A stretch of 64,000 nt of DNA from Tetmemena sp. SeJ-2015. Lineage: Eukaryota > Ciliophora > Spirotrichea > Sporadotrichida > Oxytrichidae. How positions within the stretch are numbered: position 1 is the stretch's first letter; every line of letters begins with the position of its first letter. A program made the position numbers and the translations under genes. Shown here piece after piece: positions 28,032 to 39,581 of this stretch. The notes below the pieces were generated by a model. The model was not told the DNA's origin. It did no database searches and saw nothing but the letters and a program-made list of their open reading frames with translations. Location of the stretch: NCBI GenBank assembly GCA_027382625.1, contig JAJKFJ010021059.1, forward strand, positions 35,390 to 99,389, given 5' to 3'.

Positions 28032-29490
28032 TCAATATATTTTCTTACCTTCAAATTCAGAAATATAAATTTAAAACTTTTTATTAGAATATATTCTAAA
28101 CAAATTACAATTCATTTCCTTAAAATATAAACGGTAATATTTCTTTAGATTTAATTTGATATTTTGCAAAATTAAATTTTCAAAATGAATTGTAAAGCAA
28201 GTGTAATAAAAGGGTTTGGTATCAGCTGGACTTTCTATGGAGTTTTACACTTAGACGTATTCGACTCTCTCTGATTTTTAATCTTCACTGCTACTCCCAC
28301 TATTGCAGAAATCTCCCTCGAAGTCAATATTATCCCCTCTATTCAATACAATCTAAATTAAACATATAGTTATGATCTTGTCCATTAGCTGCAAAGATTG
28401 ATCTCCAAAGTCTAATGTTTTACTACAATCATTCCTCTCAACAAATGAGGCTCCTCTTATTACTGATCTATTCTATCCACGATTTAAAATAAAACTATTT
28501 CCAAGCAAGCAAGATTAATCTCTTTGCAACAAATTCTATTTCTCATTATCAACTCTCAGTTATTAATTTGTAGATATACTTTAAAAAGATTTCGACCTTC
28601 CAAGAAAGTAATTATTGCCTAATTAGTTTGAATGATTATAGTTCTATATCTACTAGCTTGGTTAAACTCTTTATTAAACTAGCTTTTACTATTGTTGTAA
28701 AATTTATTGCTATTTAGATCTTATGTGATTTTAAGGCTGAGATTACTTTATTACAAAGCTGTTGCTTTGATTGAAGTTTTGGCTTATGAATTTAGAAGCA
28801 GAAAAACTATTTGAGCTTGACTTATCGTCCTCCTCCGAACTCTAATAGTTTTCACAATTTAATATAAAACAAGCTTCTATTTGCCTCTAAGTAGGATTAT
28901 TTTGATTTGTATAAGACTTTGAGAAAAGCTCATTGGGAGGAAATTGCTTCTTAAGAGTTTGCTAAGTGCTTGAGTCTAAGTTAGAAGTGGCGCCTGTCTG
29001 TCTTAACTCAGTTTGCTGCAAGTTTCTTTTCTAAGTGAGTTAGGAATGACTCTACACCTTCTCTAGTATGGACTTTCTAGATTACTGTGGAGATATTTTG
29101 ACTCTTGCTTGAGATAGCTTTTGTTTATTAATTTAGGTATGTTCATTTAAATCTTTGTTCTATAAAGAACAGTGGTTGTTCATTGAACTTAAAAATGCAA
29201 AATATTAGAATGAACTGAAAGGGGAGCATTTTAATGAGCTCCTATTTTTGTGTCCATCAGGAATTTTACTGAATTTGTTAAGCTAGCCATTGGAGCTATT
29301 GCTGAGACAGTTTTCGATAGCTTACTGACTTTGAGAGACTACAAATAGTTTATAAGAATGAAATAGTTGTTTACAAGTGGAGGCAAATGGAAGGCTTTAA
29401 TAAATATGGTGTGTTACTTCAGATTCAATATCAAACTTCTCATCTTCATTCTCTAACGTGTCTAGACATTCGATGTTATTAAAAATAAAA
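28032..29490 (-). CDS. Q/N/S-rich low-complexity protein, unknown (5' end not visible)
   Basis: One frame is open for over 450 codons with UAR as Gln. It begins within NNIECLDTLENEDEKFDIES near 29490 and passes through Ser/Gln-rich segments with poly-Gln runs (ILQQQQKLVQQRVQPSQQ). The Ser-Glu-Asp patches (SSEEDDKSSS, NSGSSSEDQK) suggest phosphorylation sites. No Met precedes the first coding codons in frame, so the 5' MDS lies elsewhere or an IES border is near 29490. The first UGA is at 28032, but coding texture fades after about 28200. Family unknown. Confidence 0.6.
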
Positions 29491-30176
29491 ATGAGATGGA
29501 CTCAATGGGTTGATATTTGTAAATTAGTTGTTGGTTTCTCATATTTCAAATTTATATTCAATATTCTAACTTTATTATCATTAATTCTACCACTCAAAAA
29601 AACATATAAGAATTCATAGAATTGTATTTCAATTTTGTTATTTAGTCTTATTAATATAATGATTATATTTTTAAAGCTAGGCTTTAGGATGCGTCCTTCA
29701 AATTCTAAAGCAGTGTTCAAATTCTGAAAACCTTAAATTACCTCAAATAAGTGAGCTTGATCAGAAATTAAGATAAAGGAAATTAGAAATTATTGCAAGA
29801 CTAAGACAGTCTTTGAGCAATTATCAAAAAGATAACTTATTTGGAAAAAAGAAATAAATTCAAGGGATAGAAGAACAGACATATGAGAGATTAGTCTAAT
29901 ATCGAAGTGTACTATTTCTTAATTTATTTTACTTATTTTACCAATATTTTATTCATTAAAACAATACAAGAATATTTATTGATATATAAACTTCAAATGA
30001 AGATAATTTTTTAAATGAAATTTAATATAAAACAAATCTATTTTTTGCAATTATTTTAATACTCTCTTTAATAAACAAATGATAAATGATTAAGCTTTTG
30101 CATTTTTGAGTAGAGAGTAATTGTAAAAATAATAAGTATTATAATTTTAGCTTTTAAGCTGCTTACTCAAATTTCA
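29491..30176. other. AT-rich stretch without a recognisable gene
   Basis: Almost 700 bp with very low GC. A 72-codon standard ORF on the minus strand (29502-29720) is Ile/Asn/Lys-rich, as expected by chance in AT-rich sequence. No repeat, RNA gene or coding texture seen. Confidence 0.5.
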
Positions 30177-33100
30177 TCATTCAATGACTGAGTCTCCTCT
30201 ACTGAGGCATCCAATTAAATGGCTTTGGCCAATACTTCATTCTTCTTCTTTATAAGTTCCTCTTATTTTTCAAGAAGCAAATTATACTCTAAGTGGTCCT
30301 CCTCACTAATCACTAAAGTACACACGATCATAATCTCAATCATTAACAAGTAAATTAATTTTAAATTCAAATCTAATATCTTCATCAATTGTAGGCAGAT
30401 AAATTTCTTATTTATAATTGTTAACAGATAATATAACTTTAAAATTATCTATATTAAAAATACTAACTAAGGGTATTGATGTCTAGAGGGAACTCGACAG
30501 TGGTGTCAACCTTGACTTTGATCTTATCAAAGATTCTTAGAACCACGTACTCAGACATATCGAATTCTAGCTGAATCTCTGACAGGTTCTTCGCCTTCTT
30601 AAAATAATACATATTCTTAAACTTGTCCAGTCTCTCTCCATTTGACTCTCTCTTTTTGCTAGTCTCTCTTGCTTGCTTCTTGCCCTTAGCTTCCTTAGTG
30701 GACTTCTCCTCTTCCTAGCCTGCCTTCTGCTCTTCTTGACTTCTGCTCTGTGGCTTCAGATGAGCCACCATCACCATCTGCTCCTCAAAGAAAATGAGTG
30801 AGTCAATACGAGGATCATCCCTCAGTCTCAGCTTCTGATGCATGTTCACCTCGTCCAAGTAAATACTAATTGTCCCGTGGTCCATGTCGAACAGAAGAGT
30901 TTCAAACACCCTCACTCCATTCTTCTTCAGAAGCAAGCAATGGAACAACTACAAAGACTTAGCAATTTAAAATATCTTACTCTAGAACAGGCTTGAGAAG
31001 CTCTCTTTGCATTCAAAGATTTCTCAGAACACATATCTGCATAGGTTGAGTAGTCCATTAATTCAATCAAGTCTCTAGTGGCCTCCTAGTGCTGCAGAGT
31101 TAGTGTAATTAGTCTGTGCACCAGCAAGTCTGCATACCTTCTAATTGGAGATGTGAAATGAGTGTACAGTGGGAAGTTAAGACCGAAGTGCATGTACTCC
31201 CTCTCGGACGACTGATTTATGCACATGTACTTAGCACATTCATCATCACAATGTAAACTCAAATATATTCATGAGATAGTTGTTAATTGGAGGCAAGTTA
31301 TGAATTCACTATATCCTAAATACTCCATAATGATTATAAGAACTTTCTCATGGCTACGTTGAACTTTGCAGAGTCTCCAGTTTCTCTCAGCTTTTCAAGA
31401 CTCTCGCTGAGTGTTTAAGAGTCAGTGAGGTCAATGACTCCTTCAAGTCCAACCTTAGCAAAGAACTCCTTCAGTTTCTCCTTCTTCTCATCCTCTACGT
31501 CTGGATGCACTCTCAGCAAAGTCTTGTCCTTGCAGTACTAGTGCAGGTGCTCTGCAATCAATATGTTTGCCAGCAACATGTACTCTTCCACTAGGAACTT
31601 AAGATATAAGAATATCAAAATTTAAAACTTAGACTCGATACGATAGGACTCAGTGAAATCAAGGGGCATCTTAGTTTCTTGGTCAAGAGCAAAGCAGAAT
31701 TCTCTGTTCTGGAGAAGAATGGATCCGTTTTCAAGTCTCTTCTTTCTCCTCTTTTGAGCTATTTCATTCATTAAGAAGCAGTCTGAGCGCATTTCATTGA
31801 ACTTAACTCCATTTACTGGCTTGAACTGGTCCTCAAGCTGAGACTCTTGAGTTATCTTTCCATCTAGGATGTCTTGCACCATCTGGTAGTGCCACTTTGC
31901 ACAGGATCTAATGACTGTCCTGCAAATCTTGGGAGTGTAGCTTCTGTCCAGTTCTCCGCTTCTGATATCCATTCTAAAGAAGATCGAGTATGCTAGTCGG
32001 TCTACTCTAGGATTCAGTGAACACAATTCAAATCCAATATATTTATATTTTGTAATATTTTAATGAAGGATATGCTATTATTTTATTCTTTTTATATCTA
32101 AATTATAAAATACCACTTTAATCATTATCACAAAATTTGCTATAATATAATTTAAGAGTAATTAATAAATAATTAAATACTCTTACGTATTTGAGACAAG
32201 AAAAGGGTTTTGAATCTTTCGCAAAGCAATCTAGGTAGCATAGGATAAACCTTGTGTACAAAGTAAACTGAGGTGCATCGAAGCTGTGCTTCCTTGTCTA
32301 ATTCAGTGCCCTGCTAAACGAAGTAAGACACGTCTGCTATATGCACTCCTATCTCATAGATGAAGTCACTCACTTTGTCAATGGAAAGAGCATCGTCCAA
32401 GTCCTTGGCTGTGATAGGGTCTATCGTGAAGATTCTCTTTTGCCTCAAATCAATTCTCTTAGCTATCTCCTCCTAAGGTAAAATTAAACAAGCATATTAT
32501 CTTGTAGTTATGTGTCCATGAAATTTATGATCCACTCATTAGTCTCTGGGTTGATGTGCTAGGTGAATATCCTAAGACTCTCGTCCACCTTCTAGCTGAT
32601 TGACTAGCCTTGAGTCTCGTACTCATCAGAATATATCTCGTGCATCTTGAGCAATCTCATGCCCTCAGCATCTAAATTTCCTGCCTCTCCAATCTGACAC
32701 ACTACTTGACAAGCAATATAAATTATATGCAGGTCTGATTGTGTGTGCACTCCATTGCTTTATCTTGATGATGTAGTACCTCTGGTTAAGCTTCTTCTTA
32801 TCTTTGAGATCCTTAATGAGTTCTTATGGGAGGTTCATTATTGCCATCCAAGGCATCTTCTTGCTAACTGGAACTGCATATATGCCACAGCTGCAAGCGT
32901 TCTTTTTCTTTGCGCAAATGTCTGCCAGTCTTTCAATCTCGGCATCATCTAAGTCTTTCTTCTCTGCTCTGATGAAAGTGACTAAGTGCTCCTTATCAAA
33001 GTTGTTGGATTGTTTAATGGCCTTTACTTCACCCATAGGTCTGAGTTCAAGAGCCAAATTGTTAATATCTTGAATAATTTGCTCTCTGGTCTTTCCTTAG

Positions 33101-34437
33101 AAGAAGCTGGGCAAATTATTTGGCTGCTACTTTGTGAACTTTGACTTCATTTTACTGACATCTTTACTTTTGATGTTTCTCTCCTTCTAAGCAGATCTAG
33201 TTGACTCTTCTCTAATCATTTCTAATGGCTGCTTAGGCTTGTTCTGAGAGTTGTTTGATGAGTGTGCCTCCTTCTCACTCTCTGAAGATGAGTCAACCTC
33301 TTCGTCATCAAGCATTCCTATAATATTATATACTTATATTAGACTTACCATATCCCACTTCATCATCTTCTGCGTTTTGAGAGGTCTTCTTTTCCTCTTC
33401 GAATTTCAGGTTCTTAGAAACCTTAGCTTTGGTTCTGCTTTGAGAGGAAGCTGCTCTTGAAGAATGAGAGGATTCCTTGCTTTCTTCATCAGCTGATTGA
33501 CGAGGAGAGTCTACTGCTTTCTGTTGGATCTCCTTCTCAATTTCTTGCAACTCTTGAGCAATCAGCTCACTCTCATCTACTACCTGTTCCTCAGCAGCAT
33601 CATCTATAATTCTTCTCTCAACTGCTGTCTCGTTTGTGTACCCGCTCGCCTTGTTACCAATGCTAACTTTTGTAGCTTATTTTTCTCCTTTGACAACTAT
33701 GTTGTTTCCAGTAGTGTGTTTAGGCCATTAGCTAGGCTACAGAAGTTAAAGGATTACTACATCCCCATCCAAAGCTCTATTCTGCTGCACGAATCCATCT
33801 ACCATGACATCCACTTTAAGCTCTCCCACAGTTACGAATGCTCGCTTCCTGTTGTTAGGATTCACTCTCAGGGTGCCTTCGAATAAGTATCCTGCTTTCA
33901 AGCCCTGTTCAACCTGTTCTTGCTTCAAATGGTCACTGAAGACTTCTCTCTTCTTTCCGTCCTTTCCATTTCTATGATTGAAGAACTCGTCTCTGGATAA
34001 TAATTATTATATTTCATTGTGGAAGCTTCAGACTTGTTAGTCTTCTTGCCTGCAGCATGTGCTCCATTTCTGACTGGTTTCTTGGCAACTCTTCCATTTC
34101 TGTCTCTGCTGAGCTTCTTAGGATCCTTAATCTCCTTGAGAAGGCCAGATTTAGTCTTTGGCTTGTCTGAGTCATTCCAGAACCTATTCTCAGTCCTCTT
34201 CTCTCCCTTGAAATCGAAGTCTTAGCCATACACTTCGCTCTTGGGCTTCCTGTGCTCCTGGCCACTTTTTCCACTTGTCTTCCTTTGCTTTGGCTGAGTA
34301 TCTGTTTGCTTGTGAATCATTCCTCCTCCTCTGATGCCGTGGCTACTGTCGCTGTCAGATCTGTCCCACGGATTCATGTGGGACCTCTGCTAGTCTCTCT
34401 CAAATTTCTCTTTGTTTTAAAACTGGATGTCTCCCAT
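30177..34437 (-). CDS. DIS3L2-like 3'-5' exoribonuclease (RNase II/RNB family)
   Basis: Starts [21 protein letters not shown] basic, low-complexity N-terminus is followed by a cold-shock-like segment ([35 protein letters not shown]), another low-complexity insert and the RNB catalytic domain. The active-site loop is clear ([15 protein letters not shown], with the Asp cluster), then [35 protein letters not shown] and [15 protein letters not shown]. No PIN domain is visible, which favours DIS3L2 over DIS3. An S1-like C-terminal part is followed by a Lys/Glu-rich insert and a helical tail ending [11 protein letters not shown]. Several introns/IESs interrupt it; the 171-bp one near the 3' end is defined below. 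The family degrades uridylated RNAs in the cytoplasm independently of the exosome. Confidence 0.9.
30310..30480. other. 171-bp IES, pointer TTAGT (minus strand)
   Basis: ACTAA (TTAGT on the coding strand) at 30305-30309 and 30476-30480. The AT-rich 171 bp separate PLDINTL from [14 protein letters not shown]. Deletion keeps the frame and brings in the final 45 residues and the UGA stop. Confidence 0.8.
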
Positions 34438-34609
34438 CTCACTACTCTGAATTCATTCCATAATTCACATATTAACAAGGAAAAAGCATTTAAAAGAAAA
34501 CTATAATTAATTATGAGCAATTATATATACATTCTAAATAATTCTGTAATTAATCTAAAAGAGTTAATATTACATGCATTAAATTAACATTATTATTCCT
34601 ATATTAAAT

Positions 34610-35973
34610 AGTAGAATTCTCTGCTTTCTGTTTTGAGATGTGAGTTGTTTGTACATGACAAACTAGGGTCCTTGATAGAACTCAGGTCTGATGTATGATT
34701 CCTGAGTGTGGCTAATGCCTGCTTGCGATCTTCCATAGCTGGTTGATCTCAGAGTGTACTCGTTGATCAGCTGCATGCTGCGCTTATCAAGAATACACTT
34801 CTCCTCAAACAATTCCTCAACGTCCCTCTGGTCGTTCAGGAAATATTTTGGTTAAAAGATTTCATCCTCTGCGGCGCTCGCTTGAGGATAGTTTTCACCA
34901 TCCTGCAAATCATAGCTGCCGCCCTGTCCACCTTCTCTTTGAGATTGGGTGGCCAGTACTTCCTCTTCATCGTCGTACTCCTCATCTTTCACCCACTGGT
35001 TAGAGTAATCTCTCTTAGAGGTCAATTGTCCTCTCCCTCTTCCTCGTCCTCTAGGCCTAGTTCTGGTCTCCTGAAAATCAACAGGCTGACCAAATCCACT
35101 GAAAAATATAGCTACAATGAAGTCTCGATCTTAGGGGAAATTTGAATCTCCACCTCTGCCTCGACCTCGGCCTCTGTAAGCTAGTCTCGCTCTTTAAACA
35201 GGTTGGTACTCTAGCTCTTAGTCGTATTGTTCTTCAGAGTGAAGATTTGCTGCTCTTCCTCTGCCCCTCGCTGGGAGGGTATGTACTTAGTATTAACTAT
35301 GTCCTCCTCTGTTTGCCGCTCCTCTTTGGCGGTCAGAGGCCTCTCCTCTTGAGTCAGCGTACTACTGCTTCTAACCGTAGCCATGGTTGTGCTAGGTAGA
35401 AGATTTGTAAGAATTCTAGTTGTGGTTTCTAGGGTAGCCATCATCAGCCATGGTCTCTTCTTGATACCGGCCGAAGTTGGTTGCTCCATTTCCACCTCGA
35501 TTGGCATGTCTGTTCTATTTCTGGTTGTAGTTGCCTCTAGAGTAAGATGACTGCTGGTAGGTTCTAGAGTCATCCTCTTCGTCGTAGTCGTAGTAATCGT
35601 GGTCTCTGTTGTTGTGTGAGTAGTTTTAGCTGTCTCTAAACTGGATTGGTCCTCCTTTGCCTCTTGAATGAGTAGGTTCTACGTTGTCTCCTGTGCTAGG
35701 TACGTATTTGAGAACATAGTTTTCTCCTCTGATCTAGTCAACTTTTTGAAAGTTTGACTTTGTACCACCTCTGAATCCTCCTCTGGAGTGAGAGGTGGTG
35801 TTAGGGTGTGGGTTTCTAGAGCCTTGGCTCTTGGATCCTGCGGTAATGGTCTTGGTTTGCTTTTGCATGGATTTGAAAGATGAAGATTGGGTTGTGTGTT
35901 GATAAAAAGGATTCCTTCTGTCAATAGATTCAAGGAATAGTGAACTAAAAAGCAATATATTAATTATTAACAA
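34610..35973 (-). CDS. RGG-box RNA-binding protein
   Basis: Open for over 400 codons with UAR as Gln. It is rich in Arg-Gly and Tyr/Ser/Gln: HSRGGFRGGTKSN, YRGRGRGRGGD and RPRGRGRGRGQLTSKRDY, interspersed with acidic runs (YDEEDD, DEEYDDEEE). The composition is that of an RGG protein binding RNA or mRNP components. No RRM or other folded domain is seen. An AT-rich interruption near 35090-35120 may be a small IES. The first Met in frame is at 35973, but a splice acceptor-like TTTTTAG follows it, so the true start may be upstream or at a later Met. After ILLFN (about 34615) the sequence becomes AT-rich without a prompt UGA, so the 3' end may sit on another MDS. Confidence 0.65.
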
Positions 35974-36078
35974 ATCCCTCTTATAACTATACTAACTAAT
36001 CGTATCCCACCACTCTTCTATTTTATATATACCCATTCAAATTCAAATACTATTCTCTCTATCCACACATGCTAGAAA

Positions 36079-36312
36079 TCAAAAGTTCAAAGAATAACTT
36101 GGATTATAGTCATGTTAAGTTTGAAGAAGGTAGTCTTTTACCTTAACGTGCTGTTAATCATCACAAGTTGAGCAGTACCAAGCTTCGTCATCTTCAAGAG
36201 CCTCAACTTCCATAGGTGGCAAGTGACATTTCCCATGAAAGCCTTTGTTGCATATCTCACACATCACAATCGCAGCTTCCTCAGTTCGTTTGCTGCACAC
36301 AGAGCATATGAA
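36079..36312 (-). CDS. PHD finger: last MDS of a scrambled gene (inverted)
   Basis: Minus-strand segment beginning at an 11-bp pointer (36302-36312). It reads ICSVCSKRTEEAAIVMCEIC, then NKGFHGKCHLPPMEVEALED and WYCSTCDD: a complete C4HC3 PHD finger, the type that reads histone H3 tails. The tail continues to UGA at 36079. Its pointer is the reverse complement of 37438-37448 at the end of the + strand part. Joining gives DDEFICSVCSKR in frame. It sits upstream of and opposite to the gene it completes, only 49 bp from that gene's start codon. Confidence 0.93.
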
Positions 36313-36360
36313 TGAAAACTATCTATAATCTGAGTAAATTGAACAATTAAAATATACAAA

Positions 36361-37448
36361 ATGTTAGTGGAGAGTGAGATAGAGGTCCACATCAACAATA
36401 AAGTCCGCAATTAGAAAACTCTTGTGGACTTGATCCATTCCTCAGACTTAGAGATGTTCAAGCAGCAGTTGCTCTCAGATGTAGGACTATCTGCCAAACA
36501 GCACACTAAACTAATTTTAGATTATTCTATTTCACCTTCTTTGTTGTTATAATTTAAATACCTGCTAAAGATCCACACTCACAGATCTATTCCATATTTT
36601 ATATTGCCAAAGTGGTAGCAGATGAGAAAAGTAAAGAACAAAAACAAGAGTACTATGAAAACTATGAGCCAATCGTTGACAATCTAAATCTGATGCACAT
36701 GATTTTGCAAGCAGTGCAGGACAACAGCAAGCTGAAATTCTAACTTAAGAAATTTACAAATGAGCTACTTAGAAATCGAGATGGAGATGATCAAGAAAGA
36801 AGACTTAGGAGGAGAAGGGTAGGACATGCAGACACAAAGGCCAGGCACTTAGTTGAGTACGACTGTGAAGGCCAAATTCTTAGAGACGAGATGAACTTTC
36901 TGTAAGATAGACCTAGCTACCCCATCTATTCTATTCAGGAGGAGAACTAAACAATAATACTAACTGTTGATTAATGAAATATTTTGTCGTTGTTTAGTAT
37001 TTAATAATATTTTGTATTGCTGCTTTTGTCAAGGATCAACTAGGGATGAGGGTCTAAGAAGAGAATGTGGGCCAGTTTATGGACCCATAAAAGTAAAAGG
37101 TAAAGAGTTTGCGGGAGGAGGAGTCTACTTCATGCACGAGCTTTGTGTGATTTGGACTCCTGAGATTTGTTTAAGTGACAGTAATAAGTTTCTGAATCTT
37201 AGTAAGGCAATTTACAGATGTAAGAAGCAGTTATGCTCGCTCTGCAAAGAGAAAGGAGGAGGACTTGGCTGCAAAATCAATAACTGTGGCAAGAGCTACC
37301 ACTATCTGTGTGCCAAGCTGTCCAAGTGTGTGTTCATCAACTCCAGGTACACAATATACTGCGATAAGCATCAGGACTAGGTCACCCAACAAGAAAAATA
37401 AGAGAATGGACTTGATGAAGTTTACCAAGATGACGAGTTCATATGCTC
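36361..37448 (+). CDS. Extended PHD (ePHD) chromatin protein, main part of a scrambled gene
   Basis: Met at 36361 (MLVESEIEVHINNKVRNQKT). A helical region includes EQKQEYYENYEPIVDNLNLM, then a basic patch (RRLRRRRVGH). After an unresolved IES/intron near 36950-37010 comes a full ePHD module: CCFCQGSTRDEGLRRECGPV, MHELCVIWTPEI, CSLCKEKGGGLGCKINNCGK and YHYLCAKLS, ending IYCDKHQD. The C-terminal tail ends DDEFICS at the pointer TTCATATGCTC (37438-37448), from which the gene continues into the inverted PHD finger MDS at 36312. ePHD plus PHD modules occur in chromatin readers of the JADE/BRPF/PHF families, usually in the order PHD-ePHD; here the order is ePHD-PHD. Confidence 0.9.
36511..36569. 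other. 59-bp IES, pointer CTAAA
   Basis: CTAAA at 36506-36510 and 36565-36569. Deletion joins LSAKQHTK to DPHSQIYSIFYIAK in frame. The insert is AT-rich with no splice sites. Confidence 0.85.
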
Positions 37449-38001
37449 ACTCTAAAAAAGATATTGAAATTTAAATTAAACTTATTTTTTTAAATAATCT
37501 CCAGTTAAATAAAGAGAAATATCATCCACCAAGGTGATTCCATTTTTATATTCCATTTGAAATAAAAGAGCCAAAATTTAAAAATGAATTATAGATAAAA
37601 TATTTAAGATTGGATGGGGTTAATACTTAAATAATTTGGAATAATGATTTGTAATAAATATTAATTTCAAACTTTTCTATACACTTTTTCGAAGCTGCTG
37701 CCCTTATGTTGACCACCTCCACCATCTATAATGAGACTAGTACCACTACTAATAATTAATCTAAGTAAGACCTTTACCAAATACACCTACTGAAAGTAGA
37801 TAATTTTTATCTTTTCTCAGTCTTTAGTGTTTGTGTTATCAGAATTGAATAATATGTTTTAGATGCCAATATGCGTTCATCGTTGGATAGACCAACGTTT
37901 GGTTCCAAGCGCAATAAGTGGTGCCTAGTCATAATCAAAAGAGTGGTGAAATCGTAAATAAGCGCTTTAGCAATGGCGCTTAACTCTAACTTCAGACCTC
38001 A
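37449..38001. other. AT-rich spacer
   Basis: About 550 bp between the ePHD gene segment and the next + strand gene. Mostly A/T. The last 150 bp are more balanced and include a short ATG frame (MALNSNFRPQ-UGA) overlapping the next start, which could be a 5'-UTR uORF. No other signal recognised. Confidence 0.45.
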
Positions 38002-39210
38002 ATGACCTCTCCTCAAAATATCAACTTCACTGCCAATCAGGCTCTAGAAAGTTTCTCTTGCGAACACGCCTCCACAGACGAGGAGGCAGATTTCTCCATT
38101 TCTCAAGGCTGTAAGTTTATAATTCCACTTCTAAAAAATTTATTCATCGGTGTTGCGTTTGAACCTCCCCAAGATTGCGTTTGATATAATCCCTCAGTGC
38201 TTAATATGCTTATTTAGAATATGGATTAAACTTGGAGAAAATTGTGCAGGTAAAGGCTGGCATGCATAAACTCTTCGACATCGATTCTCGGGTGGGCCTT
38301 AACGGTTCTCGCAGTATGTGGACCTTCCCTTGCCTACTCGAGCAGGAAACCGGTAGATTCTTTGTCTGCATCGGGGACCTCCCCATTGACAAATTTACCA
38401 AGACCACCTTCCTCAATCTCACTCAGTTTGCAGAGAAAACTCAAGCAAAGCAAGTCATCTTCCTCATGAACAGAAATCATCATCAAAAGGGTAACTACAT
38501 TTATTCTATCTTCAAACACTACGAAACGCTTATTTTTCTTTCCCTTCGTATTTTAATCGAATTGTATTTTAGACAAGTACCAGAAGTTGTTTACAATAAT
38601 GGATGCTCCTCGAGTGAGCAAGAGAGGAATGTAGGAAATGCTTACACCTGAGAGAATCGACGAGTGGATCCAAACACTCGCCCTATTTAGAATCGATCTC
38701 CAATGAGTCACGAGGTATTCCAGCCCCTACTCATCTTTGAGCCTAACTTACTCACTAACTTGCAAGAGATTCGCTTCCAGAGTCTTCTAAAGCCAAGAAC
38801 CTTATGAAGGAGTAGGAGTCTACTGGGGAAGAGGCTGAATTATGGATTCTTTATTACCACGCTATATAAGAACAAGGATGCAATATGCTTTGATGATTTT
38901 GCGGTTGATGGTCTGAAAGCAATCCTTAGAGAAACTTCTTAAAGATTCACTCACTGTTTTAAGTTTGAGAATCTAAAGAGGTTTCTAGGAGCTGACTTTA
39001 GCGTTTAGATGTGGAGATGAGAGAATTCTGAGGGGCTTGGTAGCAGCTCGATCTCTATTATGTAGTGGCTTCCCACTGCCTGACAGAGTCGAGTGAGTAC
39101 TTCTTCTCTATTGAGGAGGCGGAGCTGCCTTCAGTCCCAAATATTCCATCTCTCATAACCCTCTAAAGGCGCCTCAACGATATTCTTCATCAAGCAAGGT
39201 TTTACTTTGT
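38002..39210 (+). CDS. Conserved-looking unknown protein, IES-rich
   Basis: Starts MTSPQNINFTANQALESFSC. Two GT-AG introns (about 38111-38215 and 38490-38572) join exons in frame, the first making a UAA (Gln) codon at the junction. The protein reads LEKIVQVKAGMHKLFDIDSR, MWTFPCLLEQETGRFFVCIG, QVIFLMNRNHHQ, YQKLFTIMDAPRVSKRGMQE and WIQTLALFRIDL. Removing a 32-bp IES (pointer CTC) fuses this to FEPNLLTNLQEIRFQSLLK. Two more (39 and 26 bp) continue it through NYGFFITTLYKNKDAICFDD and LYYVVASHCLTESSEYFFSI to about 39210. Without these removals one sees two overlapping ATGA frames and several UGAs. The stop is not placed. A faint likeness of the middle part to ornithine decarboxylase antizyme was considered too weak to name. 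Confidence 0.6.
38701..38732. other. 32-bp candidate IES, pointer CTC
   Basis: CTC at 38698-38700 and 38730-38732. Removal converts an apparent stop-start overlap (CAATGA) into one frame, FRIDL-IFEPNLL. A 3-bp repeat occurs often by chance; frame continuity on both sides is the real evidence. Confidence 0.5.
38793..38831. other. 39-bp candidate IES, pointer AAG
   Basis: AAG at 38790-38792 and 38829-38831. The length is a multiple of 3, so the same frame continues. Removal eliminates an in-frame UGA and gives QSLLKRLNYGFF. Confidence 0.5.
39015..39040. other. 26-bp candidate IES, pointer TGG
   Basis: TGG at 39012-39014 and 39038-39040. Removal skips two UGAs and joins DFSVQMW to QQLDLYYVVASHC in frame. 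Confidence 0.5.
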
Positions 39211-39284
39211 TCAGATTTATTAATCTTTCAACTCATTCTTTCTTTCTATTTTTAATTCTTAATTATTTTTCAAGAATAATTCAA

Positions 39285-39370
39285 ACAGAGATTTAAGAAA
39301 AGTTGGGCCCGGTGCATATGACGTTAATATGAGATTTAATTAAAGAGCTAGATTTATATCCACTTTATAT
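39285..39370 (+). CDS. Stray STPG-like (PGPGxY) coding segment
   Basis: In the frame open across this region the sequence reads NRDLRKVGPGAYDVNMRFNQ, which has the GPGAY core of SHIPPO/STPG repeats of ciliary microtubule inner proteins. It is flanked by AT-rich non-coding sequence. It may be an MDS of the Q/N-rich + gene that follows, or of another STPG gene located elsewhere. Too short for firm assignment. Confidence 0.4.
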
Positions 39371-39581
39371 TAAGATAAAAATCATAGAAAAAAGTAAAGA
39401 ATTAATTTTCTCTTCCTTAATAAATCAGAAGTAAGAGTCAGAATGTGATGATTAATTTCAAATTATTTTACATGATTCTCATTTTATGATAAACTTAATT
39501 AGTAATCAAGGTCAGAGTTTAATTAAAAATACTGAGGGAGGGATTCAGAGTTTTAACATAAGAACAAGTGAAGCCTTTCAA

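Noticed and set aside
38002..38704. Ornithine decarboxylase antizyme with a programmed frameshift at a UGA
   Set aside because: The middle part faintly resembles the antizyme fold, and a short ATG frame ends in UGA at the start codon. However, the shift would be -1 rather than the +1 used by antizymes, normal introns explain the frames, and a 32-bp IES joins the ORF to a further 150 residues not found in antizymes.
38698..38732. Two genes overlapping as stop-start ATGA
   Set aside because: A polycistronic overlap is unlikely in a ciliate. Removing a 32-bp segment with CTC ends makes one continuous frame through both parts.
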